Source of the DNA: Synanceia verrucosa
Taxonomy: Eukaryota; Chordata; Actinopteri; Perciformes; Synanceiidae
Direction: 5' to 3'
Length of the DNA: 64,000 nt
NCBI GenBank assembly: GCA_029721515.1
Contig: CM056568.1
Coordinates: 930,001-994,000 of the forward strand
Below are positions 51,149 to 63,095 of this stretch, one piece after another. Under the pieces are notes generated by a model. That model was given only the letters and a program-made list of their open reading frames with translations. It was not told where the DNA came from and did not search any database. A program made the translations under genes and the position numbers. Numbering within the stretch: the stretch's first letter is position 1; every line of letters begins with the position of its first letter.

Positions 51149-52340
51149 ATGGATAGATCTTTGAATTTAGCCTGGTCTGGAACAGGCAGGTCTGCTCTCA
51201 TATTCATTTCATCCTGCAGACAATGTCAGACAATGTTTGTCCAGCACACTTCTCTGCAGCACTGGGGCCCTGCAGGGGACAGTTCTGGCGCCTTTCCTGT
51301 TCAAAGTCGACACAGTAGACTTCACCCGCAACTCTAAAACTGTCACCTGCAGAAGTTCTCTGATGACTCTGCAATCGTTGGCCTCATCGAGGAAGAAGAA
51401 CAGAGAACTGATTCAGGCCTTTGTGGACTGGTGCCAGTAGAACCTCCTCCAGATCAATGCGGGTAAAACCAAGGAGCTGGTGGTGGATTTCGGCAGGCGA
51501 CAACTCTCTCCACCTGCACCAGTGAACATCCGGGGAATGGACATTGAGGTCGTTAGATCTTATAAGTACCTGGGTGTTCATTTATAAAATAGACTGGACT
51601 GGACTGATAATACAGATGCTCTGTTAAAGAAGGGTCAAAGCAGACTCTTCCTGCTCAGGAGACTGAGGTCCTTTGGAGTGCAGAGGTCACTCCTGAGGAC
51701 CTTCTATGACTCTGTGGTGGCATCAGCCATCTTTTATGGAGTGGTCTGCAGGGCCAGCAGCCTCTCATCCAGGGACAGGAAAAGACTAGACAGACTGGTG
51801 AGGAAGGCCAGCTCTTTACTGGGATGTCCCCTGGACTCAGTGGAGGTGGTGGGAGACAGGAGGATGGTGGCTAAGCTGTCATCCCTGTTGGACAACACCT
51901 CCCACCCCCTGCAGGACACTTTGGCAGCACTGGGCAGCTCCTTCAGTGAGCGTCTGCTCCACCCTCGCTGTGTGAAGGAGAGATACCGCTGCTCCTTCCT
52001 GCCTGCTGCTGGCCAATTCATACTCAAGCGGAATCCACGCTGATGTAAAATTTGAGCTTTGTGCACATGGACCTTGCGGATGTACGCGCAGACCTCCAAG
52101 GGGTCCGTTCCGTGTCCATTCTGCCTGAGTATGAATTGGCATTTAGACTCTACAACACACTCAGTTCCCGTTAATCCACACACATGCGCAATGATTATAT
52201 AAACAATCTTGTGCAATATTAATATATAAATATCAATATATAATAATCTTGTATATATAATAATCAATATATAAATAATCTTGTGTGATGTCAGTATCAT
52301 GCTTATGTCTCTCATAATACTCATACAAAATATAATGAGA
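51140..52340 (+). mobile_element. Rex1/CR1-like LINE, 5'-truncated, joined to an AHI1 fragment
   Basis: RT C-terminal half and start of the 3' UTR. The UTR matches 32925-33250 but stops at ATACTCATACAAAATATAAT and is fused at 52341 to AHI1 sequence, so the proper LINE terminus seen at 33600-33650 is missing. Confidence 0.82.
51230..52043 (+). pseudogene. Rex1/CR1-like reverse transcriptase C-terminal part
   Basis: Reads STGALQGTVLAPFLFKVDTV (the PQG block with P changed to L), then a decayed catalytic area (KFSDDSAIVGLI-like, split by a frame change), LQINAGKTKELVVDF, MDIEVVRSYKYLGVH and, in a continuous 121-codon frame (51678-52043), QRSLLRTFYDSVVASAIFYG and RLDRLVRKASSLLGCPLDSV. The stop follows LKRNPR at 52043. 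At least two frame changes and one stop (CQ-stop-NLLQ) make it inactive. Confidence 0.8.
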
Positions 52341-52341
52341 A

Positions 52342-52624
52342 TCCTGGCTGTGAAGAAGTACGCTGGAGCCACAAACTACAGAGAGAGGATCTGTAGCACT
52401 TTCACACCATGTGGGAACTTCATCCTCTCTGGCAGTGAGGATGGGATGGCATATGTCTGGAATACAAACACAGGTGACCAAGTTGCAGTCTACTCTGAGC
52501 TGTTTTACCCCACTGCTCTCCACGGCGTGTTGTTCCACCCTCATGAAAACATGGTTGCCTTCAGTGCCTTCGGTCAGAGCCAGCCTGTCCACTTGTACCA
52601 CTACGAAAGCAAAGCTTTCCAGCC
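52342..52624 (+). pseudogene. AHI1 fragment (two WD40 repeats)
   Basis: Equivalent to codons 733-828 of the frame at 36305. Counted by eye, it differs from it at five positions over ~284 bp, and all five change the amino acid (Tyr to Cys, Cys to Phe, Ser to Leu, Val to Ala, Ser to Pro). It is cut on the right at CCAG/CAGAAATTC, where unit 1 sequence from 40565 follows. Not functional by itself. Confidence 0.92.
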
Positions 52625-53807
52625 AGAAATTCAATGCATTTGCTTCAAACCAATATGCAGACAACGACTGGCTATAAATGAACAAATTTATTAAACACAA
52701 CGAATAAATGAACATACAGTGTCAGATGTGGTTTAACAGACTATATAAAAAGAAACGTCAGTAGGTTGACTAAAAATGAGGTCTGTTTTAAATAAAGGTG
52801 ATAAGTTTCAGGTGTTATGGTGGTAAAGAAAGAAAAATGTGATTTTCCTCTATTGATAAGTCACTGTTTCTATTGCTCGTATGATTGAATATGGACATGT
52901 TAATATTATCTGACACCAACTCAGAGAATCACAACAAGCCAAAGCATCGTACTTTGAGCAGATCTCTTGGTTCCTAGGCAGGTCCAGATGACAGCTGTTT
53001 GGCTGCGGTGTTCCCAGTACCCCGGTGCCAGTGGGAGGTTTTTGGCCCATTGACAACGGACACTGGTATGAAGCGGAGATTCCGGGCTAGTCAGCTGGCC
53101 TTCAGGTCGCCGAGTCTGTGTGACTGTCACACTGATGATGGACTGCTGGATGCTGCACGGTGCTGAGATTCTGGTGTCGGATATCAAACGTTGATATGAA
53201 AATTAAATCTTGATTTGGTCAAAAATGTAAATCAACATGATGTCAAACTTGATTTTACATCAATTTGATTGATGTAAAATTTCAGCCAAATAATGATGAT
53301 ATTGATGTTATTCTGATATTTCTTCAACGTTAAGATTCTTTTAACTTTGTGATGTAATGGATGGAATTGATAAATAACAACAAAAAAAAAAAAACACGAC
53401 AACGGCAGGATAACAAAGTTGCCGGAATTCCGTCTCCATGATAACCAGTGACGTGAAGGATGTAATACATGTGCCACGCCAATAGATGGCACTGCAAAGA
53501 AACTAAACCCACGAAAAAGAACGAAAGAATGCAACGAGCATGCACATGAAGTCATTGTTTACTTTTTTTTTTTTTACATGTATACATACGTACATATATT
53601 CACATATGCATATAGCTACACACATATTCACATATAATCTTAAAATAAAACACAAACAAACAAACTTAGAAGATAACAGCTATTCCTTGTGGATCACGAA
53701 CATTATTGCTAGGGTTCATCAGTAAATATATTAGTTTCACATCTCTCTATCTAGGATGCATAAAAAGAAGGCTACAATTAGCCTAAATAAATATTACAAC
53801 TCTCATA

Positions 53808-56800
53808 TTAAGGATACAGGTTGAATCTTTCAAAAACTTGATTGGTTCTAATAGCTTTCTTATTTTTACAGTCTTTAATTATATCAGCGTATTGCTGCAG
53901 TTCCAAAAAGAAACCATCAGCATTTGGTTTAGAATTTGACCATTTTTTCTTATGTATGTGAAATTTCCCAAGCATCAAGATTAGTTGTACAAAGAAGTAA
54001 TCATCTAGATGATTCAAAATAAATGAAAATGTCCTTTTCCACTCTGAGAATTATTCGTCCTGTCATTGTACTTATGTACTGCTGTGCATCAGTCCAGAAA
54101 GTTTTGGAAAAAACACATTGATAAAACAAGCAAATCATTATCAATGTTAAATCTTTCTAATTTCTTTTGTGTTGGATAGATTTTATGTAGTATTTTAAAT
54201 GACACCTCTTTAACTTTATTATTTAAACAAAACTTCTCTCCAACCATCCATGCTTTTTGCCAGGAAATATCTCCATAAAAAGAATTCCAAAAGGATTGCC
54301 CTAAAGTTAAAAATGAGGATAGCATACAGTTTCTAATATATTTATTTGAACATTTTTTCTTTACTATATCTAGTTCTCCCACAAAAATTGAACTATCAAA
54401 AGAGCCAGCAGTAGGCAAAGTAAAATCACAAGTTCCTGAGCTCTTAAAAAGCTGCAGTACCTCTCTTGGTAGGGCATCAAATACAATCACAAACTCTTTG
54501 GGTGGGACTGGAAACTGAAATTTATTCCTAAATTCCTGATAGGAAAGTAACTGTCCTCCAGCATTAAAAAGTTGTTTAACATGAATCAAACCACTTCCTG
54601 TAAAATAATGATTTGTTTTTATAGAGAATATTTTCATTGTTCCAGATGAAAAAAATAGTTGGTGAGAAGTTATGCTTATAGATTAGTTTCCATGCAAGTA
54701 AAGCTTGTTTATGAAAGTTTGACAGTTTAATTGATAATTTTTCTATTTTATAATTACATTTCTGTAAAAAATTAATTCCCCCAACCACATTAAATACAAA
54801 CTTAGAAAAAATATTTAAAATGCCATCTCTCTCTTTAATTAGGTTTGCTAACCACTGCACTTTGAACGTATCATTCAGCGTCTCAAAACTTAACACCTCC
54901 AAGCCTCCTTTATTTTTAGGGTTACATAAATGTGTTTCTTTATATAATGACATTTATTTTTCCAAATAAAGTTAAATACACTCTTATCTAATTTCTTGTA
55001 AATAGCCAGGGCCATTTCAAGAGACAGGGACACGTATACAGATGTGGAGATGCCTTCAGCTTTGGCAAGTAGAACTCTGCCACTCAGTGATAGGTCTCTC
55101 ATCAACCACATATTGAAACTCTTGGCTATTTGTTGTACTATTGGGTTAAAGTTTAAGCTACAATGATTTGTTTCATTTTTATCAATAACCACACCCAGGT
55201 TGGAGACAGTGTTCTTAACAGGAATACCATTCAGGTCTGACAGATCACTTTCTTTGACTGGCAGTAGAACAGATTTATTTAAATTCATCCTTAGACCAGA
55301 TACTTTTGAAAATTCATTAATACATTCAATAACTTTATTTCATATCTATCTCTTAAGAATATTGTATTATCGTCAGCTAGTTGAGCCAATTTAAATTCTT
55401 TATTTAAGGCATTTATGCCTCTAAATGTATTCTTTTTTATATGTACAGCCATGACCTGTGTGACCAAAAGAAACAAAAATGGACTTAATGGACAGCCCTG
55501 TCTGATTCCACGGTTAATACAGAATCGAGGAGTTGTACCACATGTCAGTTTAACTGAGCTGTTACATCCTTTCTAGAAAGTTTTTATCACTTTTTGAAAT
55601 CTTTTTCCAAAACCCAAAAACTCAATCGTTCTGATCATTAACTGATGACTGACAGTATCAAATATCAACAAATAAAATGAAGCTATCATCGGGTATATAA
55701 TATTTATAATCAATCATATCTGGCACACATCTTATATTGTTAACTATGTTTCTTCCAGGAATAAACCCAGATTGCTCCTCATCTATGATCTCATCTAATC
55801 CAAGTTTTAGTCTTTTGGTGAAAACTGAAGCAAATATTTTGGCGTCATTATTCAGCAGACTGATCGGTCTCCAGTTTTCAATACTAAGTCTATCTTTGTT
55901 TGGTTTGGGGATTAATTTAATCAAGCCTTGTTTTAGAGTTGGAAGCAACTCCTCTTTTTCTAGAGCTTCTTCAAACATTGCTACTAAAAATGGAGCTAAT
56001 GTCTTACCAAAGTTTTTATAGAACTCTCCAATCAGCCCATCATTTATTTATTGTCTTTCAAAGCTTTAATACAAGTCTGTATATCTTCTAACCTAATTTT
56101 TTTGGTCACAGATTAATTTATAGTTATCATCGATGTTTCTAAATCTTTAAGAAACATAGCAATATTATCTTGGTCTAGTGGGTCAGTGCTATACAGTGTT
56201 TCGTAGAACTTGGCCACATGTTGTGAGATTTCTTTCTTCATTGACTCTTAGTTTGCCCAGAGATGTCTGTTCATAGTTTCTTTTTTCTAAGTTAAAAAAG
56301 GATTTGGTGCATTTTTCTCCTTCCTCTAACCATCTTCTCCTGGATCTGACAAAAGCACCTTCAGCTTTTTCTTCATATATTTTATCCAATTCAACTTGTG
56401 CAGTTGTCAGATCTTTCGTTTCTTCTACAGATAGATTTAATTTACTTGATAATCTTTTAATTTCTATGACCATTTCAGACTATATGGCGGGATTTCTAAT
56501 TTCAAACTTCATTAACTCCCAGTATTTGCTGTAACTATTGAATAACTTTGCTTGTTTCCAGTGTTTATCTATAGTTTTTTTTAATTCTTTATTTTGTAAC
56601 AGTGTCTTATTTAATTTCCAGTAATCTCTTTTAAAATTCTGTTCTCTTGCTCCCATATTAATTTTTATTGTTACAGCATTATGATCTGTAAGAACTGTTG
56701 GTTCTAGTACAACTGAATCTACTTTATTCTCCAGATCTAAAGAGATTAACCAGAAGTCTACACGTGATTGCAGGGACCTATCTTTATTACTCCAAATATA

Positions 56801-57000
56801 TGCTTTTTTATTTAAGTGCCTGTGTCTCCAAATGTCTATCGAGCCTATCCTGCTGCATATATTTTCTAAGTCATTTGTCTGTTTATCTTTGGGAGGCCAC
56901 CTATCCATACTCTCATCCATCACTGTGTTAAAATCCCTCCCCATAGGATCTTAGCCCCAGGAAAAGTTGTTAATAAGTGATTAAGTTTATTTTCTATTGT
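53808..57000 (-). pseudogene. L1-type ORF2: endonuclease, RT and C-terminus, with frame breaks
   Basis: The C-terminal half of the AP endonuclease (56480-56944) shows GRDFNTVMDESMDR (the GDFN-type block), SRVDFWLISLDLENKV and the catalytic TDHNAV. RT blocks follow (55658-55978: KLIPKPNKDRLSIENWRPIS, SGFIPGRNIVNNIR). The active site reads LADDNTIFL at about 55370, one residue different from unit 1 (LADDTTIFL). C-terminal blocks at 54089-54953 match unit 1 and are contiguous here (NPKNKGGLEVLSFETLNDTF, WLANLIKERDG). Several frame changes remain, so it is defective. Confidence 0.85.
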
Positions 57001-57046
57001 TGCAAATGAAATCATATTCATTTTTTTATTATTGAAGGTATAAACA

Positions 57047-57160
57047 GCCATCCATCCATTTTCTACCTCTTATCCTCTCATAGGGTCTTTGGGGGGGCTG
57101 GAGCCTATCCCAGCTGTCTTAGGGCAGAAGGCAGGGTACACCCTAGACAAGTGTCCAGGC
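57047..57160 (-). mobile_element. SINE family A fragment in the LINE
   Basis: The 3' ~114 bp of family A (inverse of ...GGGTGTACCCTGCCTTCTGC and GGATGGATGGC). Flanked by ATAAACA (57040-57046 and 57161-57167). Unit 1 has lost this region, so its age relative to the duplication is unknown. Confidence 0.8.
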
Positions 57161-57859
57161 ATAAACATTTACAAGAATAAACTGTTGATGATGAATCATG
57201 ACAATCAAAATGATCCTTCTCCCTTCTCTATCTATGAAATGTTTAATTGCATGGCCTTTAAACTTGCCAAGTAAAATAGCTACCCCTGCTGATCAGTTGC
57301 TACCACATGACAACCACAGATCTTTCCCCCACTGACTCCGCCAAAATGATAAGTCTGTATCTGAAGCATGAGATTCTTGAAAAAAGTAAAAATCCACACA
57401 TTTATTCTAGCAATATAGGACAATGCTTTTTCGCTTCAGTTCATTTCTGATACCCCTAGCATTAACAGATAAAATAGGTATTGACATAACTAAGAAGAAA
57501 AAAAAGAAAAACACAAGACAAAACCCCAGAAAACTTTAAAAAATAAATCAAAAATCCTCACTTAGGATATGAGTTGCCATTATGTCTGCAACCGATCAGT
57601 GAATCAAACTCACATTAACTTTCATTTTCCAAAGTAAGTATTGGCTTGACTACCTAAAACTTAATTCAGAAGAGACAAACGAGGATATACAGAATCATTA
57701 ATAGCTCTTATTGAAAAGCCCACATCTTAAACTATATTATTGTGAGCGAGAGGAGAAAGAAACAAAAAAAGAATGGGTTAATACAGAAAAAAATAGAGCA
57801 GAGCAGATTTAACTTGCCTATGATCTCCCACAAAAAAGAAAAAAAAAGAAAGGGAACTA

Positions 57860-58440
57860 ATGGCGCTTTTCCGTACGGTACGGCATGGCTCTACAAGGTT
57901 GTGGTGCTTTTCTACTTGTACCTGGTACCTGGTACTTGGTACTTTTTTCGTACCTCCTCAGCCCTGGTTCTAAGCGAGCTGAAGTGATACGAAAACACAA
58001 CGTCAGCCGACTGCCTTCCACTGATTGGCCAACGAGCGTCATCATTGGAAGTGTCATTAGATACGGGACGTGTGTTTGGACTGTAAAAGCCAAAAACAAC
58101 TTGACTCCACCATTTTTAAAACAGGCAACTGCTTCGCTATTTTTATATTCCCTGGAGTCTTCTCTGTCTCTCTTCTTTCGCTTTGTGTGTGACAAAAAGT
58201 CACAGAGCGAGCAACAAATACATGATCGCTTCCTTGTCCTCCATTGTTTGTGTTGTTCTTCTTCTTCTTCCCGGTTTTCTGTGTCGCATGCAAATGAAGT
58301 TACAGCAGTTTCGCGCTGCCGTATGACACACCGCCTACGCCGAGGAGGTACTCAGTTGTAATGGAAAAGCAACAAAACTGGGCCGTACTGTACTGTGCCA
58401 TACTGTGCCACGCTGTTACTGTGTAGTGGAAAAGCACCAT
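57860..58440. mobile_element. MITE in the LINE, unit 2 copy
   Basis: Counterpart of 47172-47750 with the same inverted ends (ATGGCGCTTTTCC, GGAAAAGCACCAT) and small internal differences. Confidence 0.75.
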
Positions 58441-58611
58441 GAATAAATTGACATCATCTCAGCGGTTAAATTTATGAAGAAAGAGAGAAAGAGAAAAAAA
58501 GAAAATAAAAAAAACCTCTAAATTACTGTAGCAGATCCTACTAAATCATATACTATACTTCAGCACAACCTATAGGCTTATATTTAAGCCATAATGCTGT
58601 TTAGAGCAGCC

Positions 58612-59091
58612 TCACACATCCTTCACTGTAACTTTTTTACCGTCAATAAATGCAAAAGCACCTCTGAAGCCGGCTCTCCTCCCCTCCTTTCTCAACACCT
58701 CCACCCATGGCCACAGCTTGTTCCTCGCATCTTTAACTTCTTGTGTCAGGTCTTCCATTATTTTTATGTTCCTTTCTTTGAGTATGCGAGAGGTTCTGGC
58801 GTCCTTCCAGATCTTGTCCCTGTGAGATCGTGACAGGAACTGGACAACGATCCGGCGGCTGGAGCCCTCTTCTCCAGAGAGGGGACCCAACCTGTGCGCA
58901 ATGTCCACAGAGAGAGGAAGCTGGTCACTGATGTCAGGGGAGATCTGGCTGAAAAGTTCAGTGATGATCTTCTTGATGTTTTCTCCGGATTGCTCAGGGC
59001 TTCCGGCGACCTGATTCTCTTGTAGGCATCCAGGTCATTGTTGTTTTTTTTTCACGGAGCACTGTATTCTCTTTGTCCAGAGTTTCAACTT
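58612..59091 (-). pseudogene. L1-type ORF1, C-terminal part, unit 2
   Basis: The frame 58612-58908 equals that of unit 1 (DIAHRLGPLSGEEGSSRRIV to FAFIDGKKVTV) with two replacements. A frame change lies just upstream. The N-terminal half lies beyond the LINE-2 insertion at 63096-63445. Confidence 0.75.
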
Positions 59092-59097
59092 TGATCT

Positions 59098-62000
59098 CAA
59101 GTCAACTTTATTTGTAAAGCCCAATATCACAAATTATGAATTTGCCTCATTGGGCTTTACAATCTGTACAGGATATGACACCCTCTGTCCTTTACAAATG
59201 ACCCTCGCATCGACTAAGGAAAAACTCCCCAAAAAAAAACCTTTTAACAGGGAAAAAGAAACGGAAGAAACCTCAGGAAGAGCAACAGAGGAGGGATCCC
59301 TCTTCCAGGATGGACAGACATGCAATAGATGCCATGTGTACAGAATAACAACAATGAAAACACATTAACACTGACACACAAAATTGTATGGAAATGTCCA
59401 AATCAATATAACAACAGCTAATATACAGTGTGTATATATAGAATTATATGAGAGTGTCCAAGGGGATGAAGAGCATCATCAAGCTATCAGCAAAGGATGA
59501 GAAGCATGTCGTCCTCTCCACCACGCCAACCAGAAGAAGCCTGGGCAGCACGTCTTCCTCTCTCCACCACGCCAACCAGAAGAAGCCTGGGCAGCACGTC
59601 TTCCTCTCTCCACCACACCAAACAGGAGAAACCTCCGCAGGATGACCTCATCACCACCACGTCACTCAGAACCAGAAGATGAAGCCTGACTGGTCTGCAC
59701 AACCACTACTCCACCAGGTAGACTGGATCCATGGATACCTGTGAGATGAGAACACACAGGGACTACGAGGCACAAAACTAATCTGCAGCATGTGTTAAAG
59801 GGAGGAAGAGTAAACACATCCTCTTCTCCACTACCCTAACAGATACAACCTGAGCAGCATCGCCTCTTCTCCATCTCACCACCATCAGGACAGACGAAGC
59901 CTGGATGACACCACCTCCTTCTCAACAAGTAGCCTCAGCTCACGGACACCTGGGAGCTGAGAGCAAAGGGGCTTCAGGGAAGAAGATGAGTTAGTAAAAT
60001 GACTTAATGGAGGCATCGAAATGAAGAAGAAGAGAAGCTCAGTGTGTCAGAGGAAGTCCCCCGGCAGTCTAGACCTATAGCAGCATAACTAAGGATTGAT
60101 CCAAGGCAGCCTGAGTCAGCCTTGGATCAGTCCTAACTATAAGCACTATCAAAAAGGAAAGTCTTAAGCCTACTCTTGAATAAGGGGATGGTGTCTGCCT
60201 CCAGGACTGAAAGAGGGAGTTCCACAGAAAAGGAGCTTGATAACTGAAAGCTCTAGCTCCCATTCTACTTTTATAAACCCTAGGAACCGCTAATAGTCCT
60301 GCATTCTGAGAGCGTAGAGTTCTAGCAGGATTATAAGGCACTATTAGCTCTTTAAGATAAGATGGTGCCTGACCATTCAGTGCCTTGTAGGTGAGGAGGA
60401 GGATTTTAAATTCTATTCTAGATTTTACAGGGAGCCAGTACAGAGAGGCTAACACCGGAGAAATATGGTCTCTTTTCCTGGTTCTGGTCAGAACACGTGC
60501 TGCAGCGTTCTGGACCAGCTGGAGAGTCCTGATAGACTTATTAGGGCAGCCTGATAATAACGAGTTACAATAGTCCAGCCTGGAAGTTACACAAGCATGG
60601 ACTAATTTTTCTGCATCGTTTTGGGAGAGAATATGCCTTATTTTTGCAATGTTGCGCAGATGAAAAAAAGCTGTTCTAGCTGTTTGTTTCATGTGGACGT
60701 TGAAGGACATATCTTGGTCAAAAATTACCCCTAGATTCCTTACAGTGGTGCTCGAGGCTGGTGCAAAGCCACCTAGAGTAAATAAGTCATTAGATAGGTT
60801 ATTTCTGAGATTTTCAGGGCCAATAATAACCTCAGTTTTATCTGAATTTAACAACAAGAAATTGTGCGTCATCCAAGTTTTTATATCCTGAAGACATGTT
60901 TGGAGTTTAGATAACTGGCTGGATTCGTCTGACTTAAATGACAAATACAGCTGAGTATCATCTGCATAACAGTGAAAGTTTATGGAGTGTTTCCTGATAA
61001 CATTGCCTAAAGGAAGCATATATAAAGTAAATAGAATAGGCCCAAGCACAGAGCCTTGAGGAACTCCATAACTGACTATGGACTGCATGGAGGACTCATC
61101 ATTAATGTGAACAAACTGTGATCGATCCGATAAGTAGGATTTGAACCAGCTTAAAGCAGTTCCTCTGATGCCAATTAAATGTTCTAATCTCTGCAACAGG
61201 ATATGGTGGTCAATAGTATCAAAAGCAGCGCTAAGATCTAACAAGACAAGTACTGAGATGAGTCCATTGTCTGACGCAATTAGCAGGTCATTAGTAATTT
61301 TCACCAGAGTGGTCTCGGTGCTATGATATTTTCTAAATCCTGACTGAAAGTCCTCAAATAGATTATTGTTCTGGAGGAAGTCACACAGCTGACTGCACAC
61401 TGCTTTCTCAAGGATCTTAGAGAGAAAAGGAAGGTTGGATATTGGTCTATAGTTAGCTAAAACCTCTGGATCAAGACCGGGCTTCTTCAGAAGAGGTTTG
61501 ATTACGGCTACTTTAAATGACTGAGGTACATAGCCTGACAGCAAAGATAAGTTGATCATGTTTAATAAAGAGGTGCTCAGTAACGGTAAAACTTCTTTAA
61601 GCAGTGAAGTTGGGATGGGATCTAAGAGACAAGTAGAAGGCTTAGATGAGGAAATCAATGAAGTCAGTTTGTGGAGGTCTATGGGAGAAAAGCAGTCCAA
61701 GTATACATCAAGTTCTTCAATGAGTCCTATGCTTCCTGTGTTTAAAGACAAAGCAGTTTCAGTCAAAGGCACAGTGTGACTGATTTTCTCCCTAATAGTT
61801 ATAATCTCCTCATTAAAGAAGCTCATGAAGTCACTACAACTGAGGGTTATGGGAATAGATGGCTCAATAGAGCTGTGGCTCTCTGTCAGCCTGGCCACAG
61901 TGCTGAAAAGAAACCTGGGGTTGTTTTTATTTTCCTCTATTAATGATGAATAATAAGCTGCTCTGGCCTTACGGAGAGCCTTCCTATAAGCTTTCAAACT

Positions 62001-63095
62001 ATCATGCCAGTCCAGGCGAGACTCTTGCAGACCGGTTAAACGCCACTTCCTTTCAAATCTTCTTGCTGCTTGCTTTAAACTGCGGGTGTGAGGGTTATAC
62101 CATGGAGCCAGCTTTCTATGCTTTACTAGCTTCTTTTTTAAAGGAGCAACAGAGTCTAGAGATGCTCGCAGAGAGTCTGCAGCACAATCTACCAAATTAT
62201 CAATTTGAGTAGGACTGAAGTCTGAGCCCTCAAGTATATTGATATTAGGTATTGAATTAAAAGCTAATGGAATTATATCCTTAAACTTGACTACACCACT
62301 TTCAGATAAACATCTAGTGTACATGGAGTTACCTGATGGAGTGTAGTCCAGAAGAAAAAATTCAAAGGTTAACAAGTAATGGTCTGATAGGAAGGAATTC
62401 TGTTGGTGGACTGATAAATGTTCTACTTCAATGCCGTAGGTCAGGACCAGGTCGAGGGTATGGTTAAAACAGTGAGTTGGTTCCTGAACATTCTGACAGA
62501 AGCCAATTGAATCTAACAGCGCGATAAAAGCAGTACCAAGGCTGTCACTGTCAACGTCCACATGAATATTAAAGTCACCTACAGTAATGACTTCATCAGT
62601 TCTCAGGACTAAAGTTGATAAAAACTCAGAGAACTCAGATAGAAATTCAGAATATGGACCTGGAGCACGGTACACTATAACAAATAAAAATGGTTTCTCT
62701 GTTTTCCATTTAAGATGAGAAAGACTAAGAACCAGGCTTTCAAAAGACGTATAGTTTAATTTTGGTTTAGGTTTGATCGATAGACTAGAATCAAAAATGG
62801 CTGCAACCCCTCCTCCACTGCCTGTATCTCTAGGAATATGAGTATTAATATGACTAGGAGGAGTGGATTCATTCAGGCTGACATAATCATCCTGACACAA
62901 CCAGGTTTCAGTAAGACAAAATAAATCAACCTGGTTATCAGATATTAATTCATTTACTAGTAGAGCTTTAGATGATAATGACCTGATATTTAAAAGTCCA
63001 CATTTAATTCTCCTGTCTTGATTAACTATTTCAGCAGTGGATTTAATTTTTATTAAGTTATTTTGTTCAACTCCCCGTTTGTATACTTTGTATAC
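59098..63095 (-). mobile_element. LINE-2 element, nearly complete, inserted in L1 ORF1
   Basis: About 4.0 kb, minus strand, with endonuclease-RT ORF and a ~970-bp 3' UTR ending in CTTTATTTGTATAG-type sequence and a TTGACTT-type tail. TGATCT flanks it (59092-59097 and 63096-63101). Unit 1 has the uninterrupted site at 48386-48400, so this insertion is younger than the duplication. Same family as 12107-15251. Confidence 0.92.
60075..63095 (-). CDS. LINE-2 ORF2: AP endonuclease and reverse transcriptase
   Basis: A continuous frame of about 1000 codons. The endonuclease shows GLLNIRSLSSKALLVNE, CLTETWL (catalytic Glu), VGDFNIHVDVDSD and SDHYLLTFEF (catalytic Asp-His). RT blocks are NYRPISNLPFLSKILEKAV, LLDLSAAFDTIDHHILLQRL, GVPQGSVLGPILFTLYMLPL and YADDTQLYLSF with both catalytic Asp. 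It makes and inserts LINE cDNA by target-primed reverse transcription. The open frame extends to 63146, but its first ~16 residues (MFGETSGGCNKK...) come from the L1 host. A 4-bp loss near 60230, seen against the copy at 14165, shifts the last ~50 codons (WNSLFQSWRQ for WNQLPLSVRE). It is otherwise intact. Confidence 0.9.
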   Translation of the reverse strand, partial: VYKVYKRGVEQNNLIKIKSTAEIVNQDRRIKCGLLNIRSLSSKALLVNELISDNQVDLFCLTETWLCQDDYVSLNESTPPSHINTHIPRDTGSGGGVAAIFDSSLSIKPKPKLNYTSFESLVLSLSHLKWKTEKPFLFVIVYRAPGPYSEFLSEFSEFLSTLVLRTDEVITVGDFNIHVDVDSDSLGTAFIALLDSIGFCQNVQEPTHCFNHTLDLVLTYGIEVEHLSVHQQNSFLSDHYLLTFEFFLLDYTPSGNSMYTRCLSESGVVKFKDIIPLAFNSIPNINILEGSDFSPTQIDNLVDCAADSLRASLDSVAPLKKKLVKHRKLAPWYNPHTRSLKQAARRFERKWRLTGLQESRLDWHDSLKAYRKALRKARAAYYSSLIEENKNNPRFLFSTVARLTESHSSIEPSIPITLSCSDFMSFFNEEIITIREKISHTVPLTETALSLNTGSIGLIEELDVYLDCFSPIDLHKLTSLISSSKPSTCLLDPIPTSLLKEVLPLLSTSLLNMINLSLLSGYVPQSFKVAVIKPLLKKPGLDPEVLANYRPISNLPFLSKILEKAVCSQLCDFLQNNNLFEDFQSGFRKYHSTETTLVKITNDLLIASDNGLISVLVLLDLSAAFDTIDHHILLQRLEHLIGIRGTALSWFKSYLSDRSQFVHINDESSMQSIVSYGVPQGSVLGPILFTLYMLPLGNVIRKHSINFHCYADDTQLYLSFKSDESSQLSKLQTCLQDIKTWMTHNFLLLNSDKTEVIIGPENLRNNLSNDLFTLGGFAPASSTTVRNLGVIFDQDMSFNVHMKQTARTAFFHLRNIAKIRHILSQNDAEKLVHACVTSRLDYCNSLLSGCPNKSIRTLQLVQNAAARVLTRTRKRDHISPVLASLYWLPVKSRIEFKILLLTYKALNGQAPSYLKELIVPYNPARTLRSQNAGLLAVPRVYKSRMGARAFSYQAPFLWNSLFQSWRQTPSPYSRVGLRLSFLIVLIVRTDPRLTQAALDQSLVMLL

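Larger units (their letters stand above)
53569..59091 (-). mobile_element. L1-type LINE, unit 2 copy, 3' portion (ORF1 start at 63096-63445)
   Basis: Same element as in unit 1, but it keeps an endonuclease part (56480-56944) and ORF1 N-terminus. It is split by a LINE-2 in ORF1, a SINE piece (57047-57160) and the older MITE (57860-58440). The poly-T near 53560-53575 may be its poly-A tail. Confidence 0.82.
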
